48,580 nucleotides of DNA from Vibrio ordalii ATCC 33509. Lineage in GTDB: Bacteria; Pseudomonadota; Gammaproteobacteria; Enterobacterales; Vibrionaceae. A model generated the notes under the pieces. The model saw nothing but the letters and a program-made list of their open reading frames with translations, was not told the DNA's origin and did no database searches. Every line of letters begins with the position of its first letter. Within the stretch, counting starts at the first letter, position 1. The stretch lies in contig AEZC01000162.1 of assembly GCA_000257205.1 (NCBI GenBank), positions 1 to 48,580 of the forward strand, read 5' to 3'. This document shows, piece by piece, positions 39,806-48,580 of the stretch. A program made the translations under genes and the position numbers.

Positions 39806-40396
39806 ATGCAAAACACTCGACACACACTTCGTCAAGTCATCCGCCAGCGGCGTAAACAGCTATCACCTACGCAGCAAAAACACGCTTCAATTGAACTTGT
39901 CTCTCGTTTTTCAACACTGCCTGAAGTTTTAACGAGTCAGCACATTGCCCTCTACTTAGCGACCGATGGTGAGCTTGAAACACAACCGCTCATAGCGTGG
40001 TTATGGCAACAAGGCAAACAGACCTATCTTCCCGTTTTGCACCCCTTCTCGAGTGGGAATTTATTGTTCTTGCACTATGATGCTCAAACCATAATGACGC
40101 GAAATAAATACGGCATTGCCGAACCCAAGCTCAACCAAACATTGATCAAACCAGTAAATGAGCTAGATATCATCTGCACACCATTGGTGGCCTTTGATCA
40201 AACAGGGCAAAGGCTCGGGATGGGCGGCGGCTATTATGATCGTACGTTAGAAGCTTGGTTTAAAACGGGTAAAGGTGCCCTACCCATAGGTTTAGCTCAT
40301 GATTGCCAACAAGTGACTCATCTGCCGAGCGAAGCATGGGATATACCTTTACCTCAAATAGTGACTCCAAGCCAAATCTGGCAATGGGAATCATAA
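39806..40396 (+). CDS. ygfA: 5-formyltetrahydrofolate cyclo-ligase
   Basis: Converts 5-formyl-tetrahydrofolate to 5,10-methenyltetrahydrofolate using ATP, cycling folate back to active forms. The 196-residue product starts MQNTRHTLRQVIRQRRKQLS. It shows the family motifs YLATDGELETQPLI, ICTPLVAFDQTGQRLGMGGGYYDRTL and PIGLAHDCQQV. The frame opens upstream at 39752 inside 6S RNA; I take ATG 39806, which follows the 6S end. It is often reported to affect persistence in E. coli. Confidence 0.93.
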   Translation: MQNTRHTLRQVIRQRRKQLSPTQQKHASIELVSRFSTLPEVLTSQHIALYLATDGELETQPLIAWLWQQGKQTYLPVLHPFSSGNLLFLHYDAQTIMTRNKYGIAEPKLNQTLIKPVNELDIICTPLVAFDQTGQRLGMGGGYYDRTLEAWFKTGKGALPIGLAHDCQQVTHLPSEAWDIPLPQIVTPSQIWQWES

Positions 40397-40460
40397 ATTA
40401 TTGAGGCTATAATCGCCCCGCAACATTACCGTCACTATAAATCGATATCAGGAGATTGGC

Positions 40461-41117
40461 ATGACTCAAGATGAAATGAAAAAAGCCGCCGGCTGGGCCG
40501 CACTCAAATATGTAGAAAAAGGCAGTATCGTTGGTGTGGGGACGGGTTCAACGGTGAATCACTTCATTGATGCACTGGGTTCGATTAAAGATGATATTAA
40601 AGGTGCGGTTTCAAGCTCTATCGCCTCAACAGAGAAGCTAAAAGGCCTAGGTATTGAAGTGTTCGACTGCAATGATGTCGATCAACTCGATATTTATGTT
40701 GATGGCGCAGATGAAATCAACCCTGCGCGCGATATGATCAAAGGCGGCGGCGCTGCGCTCACTCGAGAAAAAATCGTTGCCGCTATTGCGGATAAATTCA
40801 TTTGTATCGTTGATGGCACAAAAGCGGTCGATGTTCTAGGTCAATTCCCACTTCCAGTTGAAGTGATCCCAATGGCACGCTCTTATGTGGCACGTCAACT
40901 GGTTAAACTTGGTGGTGATCCAGCCTATCGCCATGGCGTAATAACGGATAACGGTAACGTTATCTTGGATGTGCACGGACTAAAAATTACTGATGCCAAA
41001 GCATTAGAAGATAAAATTAATGGGATTGTCGGCGTAGTAACCGTTGGTTTATTCGCTCACCGAGGTGCTGATGTCGTCATCACTGGCACGGAAAATGGTG
41101 CCAAAATCGAAGAGTAA
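40461..41117 (+). CDS. rpiA: Ribose-5-phosphate isomerase A
   Basis: Interconverts ribose 5-phosphate and ribulose 5-phosphate in the pentose phosphate pathway. The 218-residue protein has [31 protein letters not shown] and [31 protein letters not shown], abbreviated as [17 protein letters not shown]. The length equals that of E. coli RpiA. A strong ribosome-binding site (AGGAG) precedes ATG 40461. It lies ahead of serA, as in E. coli, but is separated from it by a terminator. Confidence 0.97.
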   Translation: MTQDEMKKAAGWAALKYVEKGSIVGVGTGSTVNHFIDALGSIKDDIKGAVSSSIASTEKLKGLGIEVFDCNDVDQLDIYVDGADEINPARDMIKGGGAALTREKIVAAIADKFICIVDGTKAVDVLGQFPLPVEVIPMARSYVARQLVKLGGDPAYRHGVITDNGNVILDVHGLKITDAKALEDKINGIVGVVTVGLFAHRGADVVITGTENGAKIEE

Positions 41118-41153
41118 GTCACAAAATAAGGCTACTTTCCGTTATTTCATTAC

Positions 41154-41179
41154 AAACGGCACCCATGGGTGCCGTTTTT
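41154..41179 (+). terminator. rpiA terminator
   Basis: The palindrome AAACGGCACCC-AT-GGGTGCCGTTT (41154-41177) folds to a stem of nine to eleven bp and continues into TTTTT. It lies 37 bases past the rpiA stop. The 200 bases up to serA hold weak hairpins (for instance GAAGAC/GTCTTC around 41260-41288) and presumably the serA promoter. Confidence 0.85.
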
Positions 41180-41379
41180 CTTCGCTATGTCCTAGAAAAT
41201 CATGCCTTATTTCGTAATTTTCTTACCCAAAACAAAAAAGTTTGTTACTTTATTGGTCAGAAGACGCACAAGGAAAACGTTTGTCTTCCAACAAAATGGT
41301 TAATCTTCCTCTTTACATTAGCCCTTTTGCTTTATGTGCTCCGTGTTTGCCCACCTTCCCATTTTTAAGGACGAGAATA

Positions 41380-42609
41380 ATGGCCAAAGTGTCACTCGAA
41401 AAAGACAAAATCAAAATCTTACTCCTCGAAGGGCTACACCCTTCAACGGTTGAAGTACTGCAATCGGCTGGTTACAGCAATATTGAGTATCACAAAGGTT
41501 CTCTGGGTGATGAACAACTGATCGAAGCGGTGAAAGATGCTCACTTCATCGGCATTCGTTCGCGCACTAATTTGACCGAAGCGGTAATCAACGCGGCAGA
41601 GAAGTTGGTTGCTATCGGCTGCTTCTGCATTGGCACCAACCAAGTTGACCTCAATGCCGCCGCAAAACGCGGTATTCCTGTCTTTAATGCACCATTTTCG
41701 AATACTCGCAGTGTTGCTGAACTCGTTTTAGGCCAAACACTGCTACTACTGCGTGGGATTCCTGAAAAAAATGCATTGGCGCATCGTGGTATTTGGAAAA
41801 AAAGTGCTGATAACTCTTATGAGGCACGCGGTAAACGCTTAGGTATTATTGGCTATGGCCACATTGGCACCCAGCTCGGTATCATTGCCGAAAACCTCGG
41901 TATGCAAGTCTATTTCTATGACATAGAAAACAAACTCTCACTCGGTAATGCAACGCAAATACATACCATGAGCGAGCTACTGAATAAATGTGATGTCATT
42001 TCTCTGCATGTGCCTGAAACTCCAGATACTAAAAATATGATGGGTAAAGAAGAGTTTGCACGTATGAAGCCTGGCGCTATCTTTATCAACGCGGCACGCG
42101 GAACGGTAGTCGATATTCCCGCACTCTGCGATGCATTGGCATCAAACCATTTGGCTGGAGCTGCAATAGACGTATTTCCAGAAGAACCCGCCACAAACTC
42201 TGAACCTTTTGAATCCCCACTGATGCATTTTGATAATGTCATTCTGACACCGCACATTGGTGGCTCAACGCAAGAAGCACAAGAAAATATCGGTATTGAA
42301 GTAGCCGGTAAGTTGGCGAAATATTCAGATAACGGCTCAACCTTATCAAGCGTGAACTTCCCTGAAGTATCGCTGCCAATTCACCGCGATAGTTCACGTT
42401 TACTGCATATTCACGAAAACCGTCCGGGTATTCTGACACAAATCAACACCATCTTCGCTGAAGAAGGGATCAATATCGCCGCTCAATACTTACAAACGTC
42501 AGCGGATATCGGTTATGTGGTGATTGACGTAGAAACCGCTCGCTCTACGGAAGCTCTTACTAAGCTGAAAATCATCAGCGGCACCATTCGTGCGCGTATT
42601 CTTCACTAA
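41380..42609 (+). CDS. serA: D-3-phosphoglycerate dehydrogenase
   Basis: First enzyme of serine synthesis, oxidising 3-phosphoglycerate with NAD. The 409-residue product starts MAKVSLEKDKIKILLLEGLHPS, with AAGGA before ATG 41380; upstream in-frame codons to 41242 are not family-like. Motifs are IGCFCIGTNQVDL, the NAD site LGIIGYGHIGTQLG, INAARGTVVDI and the catalytic His region LTPHIGGSTQEAQENIG. A C-terminal ACT domain (HENRPGILTQINTIFAEEGINIAAQYL) is the likely serine feedback site. Confidence 0.97.
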   Translation: MAKVSLEKDKIKILLLEGLHPSTVEVLQSAGYSNIEYHKGSLGDEQLIEAVKDAHFIGIRSRTNLTEAVINAAEKLVAIGCFCIGTNQVDLNAAAKRGIPVFNAPFSNTRSVAELVLGQTLLLLRGIPEKNALAHRGIWKKSADNSYEARGKRLGIIGYGHIGTQLGIIAENLGMQVYFYDIENKLSLGNATQIHTMSELLNKCDVISLHVPETPDTKNMMGKEEFARMKPGAIFINAARGTVVDIPALCDALASNHLAGAAIDVFPEEPATNSEPFESPLMHFDNVILTPHIGGSTQEAQENIGIEVAGKLAKYSDNGSTLSSVNFPEVSLPIHRDSSRLLHIHENRPGILTQINTIFAEEGINIAAQYLQTSADIGYVVIDVETARSTEALTKLKIISGTIRARILH

Positions 42610-42641
42610 GCACTTCTCCAGTAAAAGCACCAAACGACAAA

Positions 42642-42664
42642 AAGGCCACATAAAATGTGGCCTT
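42642..42664. terminator. Terminator between convergent serA and ilvH
   Basis: AAGGCCACAT (42642-42651) and ATGTGGCCTT (42655-42664) form a 10-bp stem with an AAA loop. The A-run at 42638-42643 gives a U-run on the minus strand, so it serves mainly ilvIH, with weaker action on serA. Confidence 0.8.
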
Positions 42665-42691
42665 CCTTATTTCGATAGGGAACTCGGTAAA

Positions 42692-43186
42692 TTAAGCTTT
42701 AAGCGCTCGCTCCCCGCGAGCAATACCTACCACGCCACTTCGCGCGACTTCGATTACTTCAGTGACTTCCGACAACGCTTGAATAAAGGCATCGAGTTTT
42801 TCGCTGGTTCCAGCAAGCTGCACAGTATATTGCGCCGCAGTGACATCCACGATCTGCCCACGGAAAATATCCGCCGTACGTTTCACTTCGGCGCGCGCAA
42901 AGCCGCTGGCTTTGACTTTCACCATCATCAGCTCACGTTCAATGTGTTCACACTCCGACACTTCTTGCACTTTAAGCACATCAATCAACTTATGCAGTTG
43001 CTTTTGAATTTGTTCAAGTTGCATTTCATCGGTCTTAGTGGTGATGTTTAAGCGTGACAATGTTGCATCATCGGTTGGCGAAACCGTTAGTGATTCAATG
43101 TTATAACCACGTTGAGAAAATAGACCAACAACGCGAGACAAAGCACCTGATTGGTTTTCCATTAATATTGAAATAATGTGTCTCAT
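42692..43186 (-). CDS. ilvH: Acetolactate synthase III small subunit
   Basis: Regulatory subunit of acetolactate synthase, the first common step of branched-chain amino-acid synthesis; it confers valine feedback. The 164-residue protein has an N-terminal ACT domain (HIISILMENQSGALSRVVGLFSQRGYNIESL) and a C-terminal domain with RGQIVDVTAAQYTVQLAG. One base separates it from the stop of ilvI, so the two are co-translated. The serine- and valine-responsive design is known for the family, not read here. Confidence 0.96.
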   Translation of the reverse strand: MRHIISILMENQSGALSRVVGLFSQRGYNIESLTVSPTDDATLSRLNITTKTDEMQLEQIQKQLHKLIDVLKVQEVSECEHIERELMMVKVKASGFARAEVKRTADIFRGQIVDVTAAQYTVQLAGTSEKLDAFIQALSEVTEVIEVARSGVVGIARGERALKA

Positions 43187-43187
43187 A

Positions 43188-44927
43188 TTATGTTCTCTCC
43201 GTTTTGCTTAACCACATTTTGTCCATCCCTTCACCTTTAATTTGCATTGGGTAGACGTGCTCCGTTTCATCCACATTAATATCAACAAAAACCAATCGAT
43301 CTTTCATATCGAGTGCTTTTTTAAGCCCGGCTTCAAGTTCATCAGGCTGTGAGATACGGATGCCAACGTGGCCATAAGCTTCTGCAATGGCTGCAAAATC
43401 AGGAACAGAACTCATATAAGAATTTGAGTGACGTCCTTGATAAATAATATCTTGCCACTGTTTTACCATGCCAAGAAAACGGTTGTTTAAGTTAATAATT
43501 TTCACTGGAATATCATATTGCAACGCAGTAGAAAGCTCTTGAATATTCATTTGAATACTGCCGTCCCCAGTGACAATCACTACCTCTTCTTCTGGCATGG
43601 CAAATTTAACCCCCATTCCCGCGGGTAAACCAAATCCCATGGTGCCCAAACCGCCAGAGTTGATCCAACGACGAGGCTTATTGAATGGATAATAAAGTGC
43701 GGCGAACATTTGGTGCTGACCGACATCGGAGGCCACATATGCGTCTCCATTAGTCAGTTTATGCAAAGTTTCAATCACTTGCTGCGGCTTAATGCGTTCG
43801 CTGGATTTCTCATAAGCTAGGCATTGGCGGTCGCGCCAGCTTTGGATATCTTGCCACCATAGTTCAAGCGCCTGCGAATCATTACAGCCACCTTGTTCGC
43901 TGAGTAATTGCAGCATCGTTTCCAATACTTGATCAGCGGAGCCTACTATCGGCAGATCGACTGGCACATTTTTAGAGATCGACGAAGGATCAATATCAAT
44001 GTGCATGATCTTAGCGTTCGGGCAATATTTTTCTAGATTATTGGTTGTACGGTCATCAAAACGCACGCCAATGCCGAAAATCAAATCCGCATTGTGCATC
44101 GCCATATTGGCTTCATACATGCCATGCATTCCAAGCATGCCTAACGCATTTTTATGAGTCCCCGGGAAAGCACCAAGCCCCATTAACGTGCTGACTACGG
44201 GTAAATTGAGCGTTTCAGCCAGCTGTAAAATGTGCTGATCTGCGCCTGAAATAACAGCGCCACCACCGATGTACAATACGGGTTTTTTGGCTTCTAACAA
44301 CGCTTTTAGTGCCTTTTTAATTTGCCCTTTATGACCAGAAGTGGTTGGGTTGTATGAGCGCAGTTTGATTGACTCAGGATATGTATAAGGGAGTTTGATC
44401 TGAGGATTCAACACATCTTTAGGTAGATCGATCACAACAGGGCCAGGACGCCCTGTTGAAGCAATATAAAAGGCTTTCTTAATGGTTTCAGGAATATCTT
44501 CGGCTTTTTTTACAAGAAAACTGTGTTTGACGATCGGACGAGAAACCCCAACGATGTCGCATTCTTGAAACGCATCATTACCAATGAGGTTATTTGGCAC
44601 GTTGCCTGATATAACAATCATTGGAATTGAGTCCATGTAAGCGGTAGCAATTCCTGTGACGGTATTCGTCGCCCCTGGGCCAGAGCAAACAAGTACCACA
44701 CCCGTTTTTCCGGTTGCTCGAGCATAGCCATCTGCCATGTGCGTAGCCGCTTGCTCGTGGCGAACAAGGACATGTTTAATTTGGTCGGTTTTTGCGTGCA
44801 GCGCATCGTAAATATCAAGAACGGAACCGCCTGGGTATCCAAATATTTGCTCTACACCTTCTTCGATCAGAGATTGAACCACCATCTCTGCGCCAGATAA
44901 CATCTGTTGATTGGATTGCGTTGCCAT
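43188..44927 (-). CDS. ilvI: Acetolactate synthase III large subunit
   Basis: Catalytic thiamine-pyrophosphate enzyme that condenses two pyruvates, or pyruvate with 2-oxobutyrate. The 579-residue protein has the start [35 protein letters not shown] and the catalytic Glu in [21 protein letters not shown]. The FAD-region [14 protein letters not shown] and the TPP/metal motif [29 protein letters not shown] are also present (motifs given in part). It pairs with ilvH. The adjacent leuO locus fits the Lrp/LeuO regulation known in E. coli ilvIH. Confidence 0.96.
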   Translation of the reverse strand: MATQSNQQMLSGAEMVVQSLIEEGVEQIFGYPGGSVLDIYDALHAKTDQIKHVLVRHEQAATHMADGYARATGKTGVVLVCSGPGATNTVTGIATAYMDSIPMIVISGNVPNNLIGNDAFQECDIVGVSRPIVKHSFLVKKAEDIPETIKKAFYIASTGRPGPVVIDLPKDVLNPQIKLPYTYPESIKLRSYNPTTSGHKGQIKKALKALLEAKKPVLYIGGGAVISGADQHILQLAETLNLPVVSTLMGLGAFPGTHKNALGMLGMHGMYEANMAMHNADLIFGIGVRFDDRTTNNLEKYCPNAKIMHIDIDPSSISKNVPVDLPIVGSADQVLETMLQLLSEQGGCNDSQALELWWQDIQSWRDRQCLAYEKSSERIKPQQVIETLHKLTNGDAYVASDVGQHQMFAALYYPFNKPRRWINSGGLGTMGFGLPAGMGVKFAMPEEEVVIVTGDGSIQMNIQELSTALQYDIPVKIINLNNRFLGMVKQWQDIIYQGRHSNSYMSSVPDFAAIAEAYGHVGIRISQPDELEAGLKKALDMKDRLVFVDINVDETEHVYPMQIKGEGMDKMWLSKTERT

Positions 44928-45283
44928 TTTTTCTCCTTACCAGTACCCAACACATGGTCAGTAAATGGGCCTGGTTTTACATAGTTTAGGGCTTATTTGT
45001 AGCCTAATTCGAAAACTTTCCACTTTCGGCTATGTCTTGCTTTTGTCATAACAAAAAACAAGGTAACGCAACAACTGTAACTCTTTCTTATCATCGGGTC
45101 GAACACCAAATAGTGCACACTTTGGCGAATATTTGGTTAAATGGAATTTTATTAGGCAACTATCGTAAAACTGGCATTAAAAACAGCTAAATTCATGCAT
45201 AATTAGCAAAAATAAAGCAAAAAATATTACCATTCAGCAATGTAACGTCATAAGGAAGCGAGACTTAACTTCCATCGTAATAT
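44928..45283. promoter_or_regulatory. AT-rich upstream region of ilvI
   Basis: A 356-base stretch without any supportable gene, rich in A/T tracts, as expected for an Lrp- or LeuO-responsive promoter region. It contains an imperfect inverted repeat at 45186-45207 (arms GCTAA/TTAGC around ATGCAT). I could not assign -35/-10 elements with confidence. Confidence 0.4.
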
Positions 45284-45330
45284 AAAAAATCCCCCACGCT
45301 TTATCTGAAAAGCAAATGGAGGATTTTTAA
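45284..45330 (-). terminator. Terminator of the acyl-CoA ligase gene
   Basis: Plus-strand AAAAATCC (45285-45292) pairs with GGATTTTT (45321-45328) across an imperfect hairpin with additional GCTTT/AAAGC pairing. The minus-strand U-run fits the ligase gene whose stop is at 45358. Confidence 0.65.
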
Positions 45331-45357
45331 ACAATTCAAAAACTATCTTAAGATAAT

Positions 45358-47166
45358 CTACTCGCCTTTAGTCTTTTCTTTGTACATTTCTTCGATTTCA
45401 TCTTGGTAACGATCGCTAATGACTTTTCTACGCAGTTTTTGAGTCGGCGTCAGCTCACCTTTGTCCATTGAAAAAGCCTTAGGTAATAATTTAAACTTTT
45501 TCACTTGCTCAAATTTGGCTAGCTCTTTTTGTAAATCATTGACTCGCTTTTCTAACATCTCAACCACTTGGTTGTTCTTGATAAGCTCTAATCTGTCATG
45601 ATATTTGATGTTGAGCTCTTTGGCGTAAACCTCCAAGCTGTCATAACAAGGTACAATTAAAGCCGATACAAATTTACGTGTGTCAGCAATCACCGCAATC
45701 TGTTCAATAAAGTGATCTTTACCAATCGCTCCCTCAATAACTTGTGGCGCAATGTATTTACCACCGGAGGTTTTCATCAGCTCTTTGATACGATCAGTGA
45801 TGAAGACATTACCTTGCTCATCAATATGCCCAGCATCTCCTGTTTTGAGAAAACCTTGTTCATCGAATGCTAACGCCGTTTCTTCAGCCATTTTATAGTA
45901 GCCGCGCATAACCATTGGCCCGCGAACTAGAATTTCATTGTTGTCACCGATTTTGACCTGAGCTCCTGGCATCGACATGCCGATTGAATCAGGATTAAAA
46001 CACCGATCATCCCAACAAGAAACCGTTGCAGTGGTTTCCGTCATGCCATAGCCCAACTTCACGTTAATGCCAATGGCATGGAAAAATCGGCCGATGGTTT
46101 CATCTAATTTTGCGCCGCCGCAAGGCATGAAATTAATCCGCCCACCAAGCAATGCTCGCAATTTAGACAACACGATTTTGTCGGCTAACGCGTAGCTCTT
46201 TTTCAACATGAAGGATGGTTGGCGTGTTTCTTGGTGGCAAAGAGCCATCTTAGCTCCCATATTAACAGCCCAAGTAAACAGCACTTTTCGATGCAACGGC
46301 GCTTTCGAGACTTTTTCATGGATAGCAGAAAATATTTTCTCGTAGAAACGAGGAACGGCGCACATTACCGTTGGTTTTAGATCACTCAATGCATCACGTA
46401 CTTGCATCGTATCCTGCAAATAACAGTTAGTTGCACCGCAGTAAAGAATATAAAAGGTCCACGCTCGCTCAAACACGTGCGAAAGCGGTAAAAAACAGAG
46501 TGACACATCATCGCTGGTGATATTTAAGCGCTCGTCGTGGCCTTCAAGCTGAGCACCAATATTGCGGTAATCGAGCATTACACCTTTAGGCTGGCCTGTG
46601 GTGCCAGAAGTATAGATAAGCGTCAGCAGATCATCGATATTAGCCTGTTCAAGGCGAGACTCTAATTCCGCTTGCTGGCCATCTGTATTTTGTTCAATAA
46701 AAGTATGCCAATGGATGCCATGTTGAAAACTTTTTAGATCAATGCCATCACTCATGGCGACAATTAATTTAAGCTGTTCGCACTCATCAAAAAAATCCAG
46801 TGCCGCATCGTATTGTGCCTGTTCACCAACCAAGAGCACTTTGACATCAGCATCTTGAATAATATAACTAGCCTGCGCTGGCGTATTGGTTGGATAAATA
46901 GGAACTGTCACCGCTCTTACCTGTAAAACGGCTAAGTCAGCTATCGTCCAATGCGGCATGTTATTAGAAAAAATCCCGACTTTATCTTGGATTTTTATAG
47001 CTTGTGCTAAAAGTGCAAGTGACATCGCATCGATCCGTTGACCAAATTGCTTCCATCTGATCCCATGCCACTCTTTCTCTATTTTGTGTTTTAGAGCAAT
47101 GCACTCGCCGCCTTTCACTATTTGTTCACGAATTCTGGTTACGATATGAAAATTTAAATTGGACAT
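45358..47166 (-). CDS. Long-chain acyl-CoA synthetase (AMP-binding, FAA1-like)
   Basis: Probable fatty-acid:CoA ligase that forms acyl-AMP and then acyl-CoA. The 602-residue protein has the AMP-binding signature [20 protein letters not shown] and the second motif [14 protein letters not shown]. The adenylate/hinge region [35 protein letters not shown] and the C-terminal catalytic-Lys segment [15 protein letters not shown] are also present (motifs given in part). Its length of about 600 and the [13 protein letters not shown] hinge fit FAA1/COG1022-type long-chain ligases rather than E. coli-type FadD (561 aa). Whether it is for degradation, exogenous fatty-acid uptake or membrane lipid remodelling is not clear from context. 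Confidence 0.9.
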   Translation of the reverse strand: MSNLNFHIVTRIREQIVKGGECIALKHKIEKEWHGIRWKQFGQRIDAMSLALLAQAIKIQDKVGIFSNNMPHWTIADLAVLQVRAVTVPIYPTNTPAQASYIIQDADVKVLLVGEQAQYDAALDFFDECEQLKLIVAMSDGIDLKSFQHGIHWHTFIEQNTDGQQAELESRLEQANIDDLLTLIYTSGTTGQPKGVMLDYRNIGAQLEGHDERLNITSDDVSLCFLPLSHVFERAWTFYILYCGATNCYLQDTMQVRDALSDLKPTVMCAVPRFYEKIFSAIHEKVSKAPLHRKVLFTWAVNMGAKMALCHQETRQPSFMLKKSYALADKIVLSKLRALLGGRINFMPCGGAKLDETIGRFFHAIGINVKLGYGMTETTATVSCWDDRCFNPDSIGMSMPGAQVKIGDNNEILVRGPMVMRGYYKMAEETALAFDEQGFLKTGDAGHIDEQGNVFITDRIKELMKTSGGKYIAPQVIEGAIGKDHFIEQIAVIADTRKFVSALIVPCYDSLEVYAKELNIKYHDRLELIKNNQVVEMLEKRVNDLQKELAKFEQVKKFKLLPKAFSMDKGELTPTQKLRRKVISDRYQDEIEEMYKEKTKGE

Positions 47167-47180
47167 CTTTTTTACCTATC

Positions 47181-47196
47181 GCTTACACATGTAAGC
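47181..47196. promoter_or_regulatory. Palindrome before the acyl-CoA ligase gene
   Basis: GCTTACACATGTAAGC has perfect 7-base arms around CA. It lies 15-30 bases upstream of the start codon, where it could be an operator or a hairpin that hides the ribosome-binding site. It does not match the FadR or PsrA patterns that I know. Confidence 0.5.
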
Positions 47197-47273
47197 TTTT
47201 TGAGCGCACAAGTGTACATTTAGAAGCAAAAAAGGCAACTGACTGATATCAAAGTTATCGATTAAACATGCAT

Positions 47274-47311
47274 ATAAACATCCATAGAAAAAATAAACAT
47301 CCATAGAAAAA
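47274..47311. repeat. Tandem 19-base direct repeat
   Basis: Two perfect copies of ATAAACATCCATAGAAAAA (47274-47292 and 47293-47311) lie head to tail in the region between leuO and the ligase gene, directly before the leuO terminator. Confidence 0.9.
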
Positions 47312-47342
47312 AGCCCTGAATGGGTATAACCGATTCAAGGCT
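47306..47342 (-). terminator. leuO terminator
   Basis: On the minus strand, AGCCTTGAAT pairs with ATTCAGGGCT (one mismatch) around an 11-base loop and is followed by TTTTTT. It lies 54 bases past the leuO stop. The second copy of the 19-base tandem repeat supplies the U-tract. Confidence 0.75.
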
Positions 47343-47395
47343 AAAAGAGGCGTATCAATAAGTTTAGATCACAGTACGAATTAACAAGTAAACGT

Positions 47396-48355
47396 TTAGT
47401 TCAATGCAACGACTTCGCCGCAAATAATCATTAACTGATCACGCAACCAAATATGGCCTTTGTCTTTTTCGCTAGACTCATGCCAACTGAGATAGCCACT
47501 GATTTGACCATTTGCAAATGGGAAATCGAGGATTTGTAACTGATCTCGGTTAGCCGCATTCTCAACCATCCAACGAGGCGCAATTGTCACCAATTCTGAC
47601 TGGCCAACCACATAAAGCACGTTACTTAAACTGGTACCTTCATAAGAAGGCACACAGTCTAATTCGCGATATGCTTGCTCAGAAAAACTGCGTTGACCGT
47701 GCACTCGAGACAACTTTGCATGCTTTTCGACCATTAAACTATCAGCGCTAACGGCTCCCTGAATTCGAGAGTGAAACTTGGATGCCACCACCACTAATTC
47801 ATCTTGGAAAATTTCCGTACTGGAGAAACCTTGCTCATCAAAACGTGCATAATCAATCACAAAATCGATCTCTTGATAACGCATACGCTCGGCTAACAAG
47901 CGGTTAAATTCCGCATCAAGATGAAGTTGGACCAAAGGTGCTTGCTCATGAACTGATGACATAATTTTCGCCGCGAAACGTATATCACAAGGGCTACAAA
48001 TCGCTAATTTAAACAAGCGTGTTGATGTCTCAGGAGAAAACACAGAACTTGGCAATTCATTACGGATTAATTGCAGAGCTTGGCGCATCGGGCCAAACAA
48101 CTGACGCGCGCGTTGGGTCGGTTGAATCCCGCGACCTTGACGCATAAACAGTTCATCATTAAACATCACTTTTAAACGTGCCACCGCATTGCTCACTGCA
48201 GGTTGAGACATACCTAAATTATGGGCGGCGCGAGTAATGTTTTGTTCTTGCATTACTGCATCAAAAACAGTCAACAGGTTTAAATCCACACCACGTAATG
48301 TGCTTTCCATGCGGTAACTAGCAATAGCGCTCATTGCATCTTTTTTATCTAACAT
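47396..48355 (-). CDS. leuO: LysR-family regulator LeuO
   Basis: Global LysR-type regulator; in E. coli and Vibrio it acts on leu/ilv genes, counters H-NS and, in V. cholerae, is linked to ToxR, bile and acid responses. The 319-residue product from ATG 48355 (MLDKKDAMSAIASY) has the LeuO-specific core VDLNLLTVFDAVMQEQNITRAAHNLGMSQPAVSNAVARL, abbreviated as the LTVFDAVMQEQNITRAA and GMSQPAVSNAVARLK motifs. The C-terminal LSWHE...KGHIWLRDQL block follows. The frame could start at TTG 48385, but ATG is preferred. It is located beside ilvIH, which LeuO may control. Confidence 0.93.
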   Translation of the reverse strand: MLDKKDAMSAIASYRMESTLRGVDLNLLTVFDAVMQEQNITRAAHNLGMSQPAVSNAVARLKVMFNDELFMRQGRGIQPTQRARQLFGPMRQALQLIRNELPSSVFSPETSTRLFKLAICSPCDIRFAAKIMSSVHEQAPLVQLHLDAEFNRLLAERMRYQEIDFVIDYARFDEQGFSSTEIFQDELVVVASKFHSRIQGAVSADSLMVEKHAKLSRVHGQRSFSEQAYRELDCVPSYEGTSLSNVLYVVGQSELVTIAPRWMVENAANRDQLQILDFPFANGQISGYLSWHESSEKDKGHIWLRDQLMIICGEVVALN

Positions 48356-48385
48356 TTTTGGGACGCCTCTTGTTGTTATCGTCAA

Positions 48386-48580
48386 TACTGTAAAAGTAAA
48401 TTTTTAGAATAGATAACCTGTCATTATTATATTTACCCAGACACGACTGGGTGGAGGCTACTATCTGCTAAGCATTTATCGATTAGCAACAAGATTGATA
48501 AAATATCAGTTTTTTTTATCCGAACAAAAAGATTGTTCTTATTTATCAGTATGATGTGTTTTTATAAAAAACCATAAAAC
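48386..48580. promoter_or_regulatory. AT-rich upstream region of leuO
   Basis: The 195 bases upstream of leuO hold a hairpin (ACCCAG/CTGGGT, about 48433-48451) and an inverted repeat GAACAA-AAAGA-TTGTTC (48522-48538). Long A/T tracts are also present. This is typical of a LysR/H-NS-controlled promoter region. The next gene lies beyond the window. Confidence 0.45.

Noticed and set aside
41242..41379. 46-residue extension of SerA
   Set aside because: Hydrophobic, Pro-rich residues unlike any SerA N-terminus; ATG 41380 has AAGGA at a good distance.

Overview
The window is a piece of gammaproteobacterial chromosome, almost certainly from a Vibrio close to V. cholerae. The evidence is gene order and protein content: exeA/exeB (type II secretion accessory) diverging from cca; eno-pyrG-mazG-relA-rlmD beside a BarA/VarS hybrid kinase; the rpoE-rseABC-lepA-lepB-rnc-era-recO-pdxJ-acpS block; nadB; sdhE/ygfX; ygfZ; ubiI-ubiH-ygfB diverging from zapA-6S RNA-ygfA-rpiA-serA; ilvIH; a FadD-like ligase; and leuO. 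Coding density is high, and I see no rRNA or tRNA genes, insertion sequences, prophage or CRISPR array. Most of the window is conserved core chromosome.

Layout: (1) 1-4780: inorganic triphosphatase (minus), then a phosphate-uptake pair (DUF47 protein plus Pit permease) and an SH3-domain membrane protein. (2) 4776-8441: exeB-exeA, diverging from cca. (3) 8555-16340: minus-strand housekeeping block for glycolysis, CTP synthesis, nucleotide clean-up, the stringent response and 23S rRNA methylation. (4) 16524-19301: BarA/VarS. (5) 19458-22058: a two-gene cassette of a CPA2 antiporter and a UspE-like stress protein, the most accessory-looking part of the window. (6) 22132-31277: an eleven-gene minus-strand block headed by rpoE, with a good sigma-E-type promoter upstream. 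(7) 31678-35960: nadB, the ygfX/sdhE pair, ygfZ broken by a frameshift in a T6 run, a 636-base gap with a candidate small RNA, and a ytfK homologue. (8) 36035-42609: ubiquinone hydroxylases and ygfB diverging from zapA, 6S RNA, ygfA, rpiA and serA. (9) 42692-48580: ilvH-ilvI, the acyl-CoA ligase, leuO and its AT-rich upstream region.

Functional themes are envelope stress and membrane protein maturation (rpoE block, lepB, lepA), starvation and growth control (relA, ytfK, 6S RNA, BarA), amino-acid synthesis (serA, ilvIH, leuO) and quinone, NAD and folate cofactor metabolism. I found no clearly novel multi-gene system. The observations most worth following up are the ygfZ frameshift, the structured, terminator-ended transcript candidate at about 35318-35457, the inverted repeats upstream of nadB, ytfK and fadD, and the antiporter/UspE cassette. 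All identifications come from reading the protein sequences and recalling family motifs; no database search was run.
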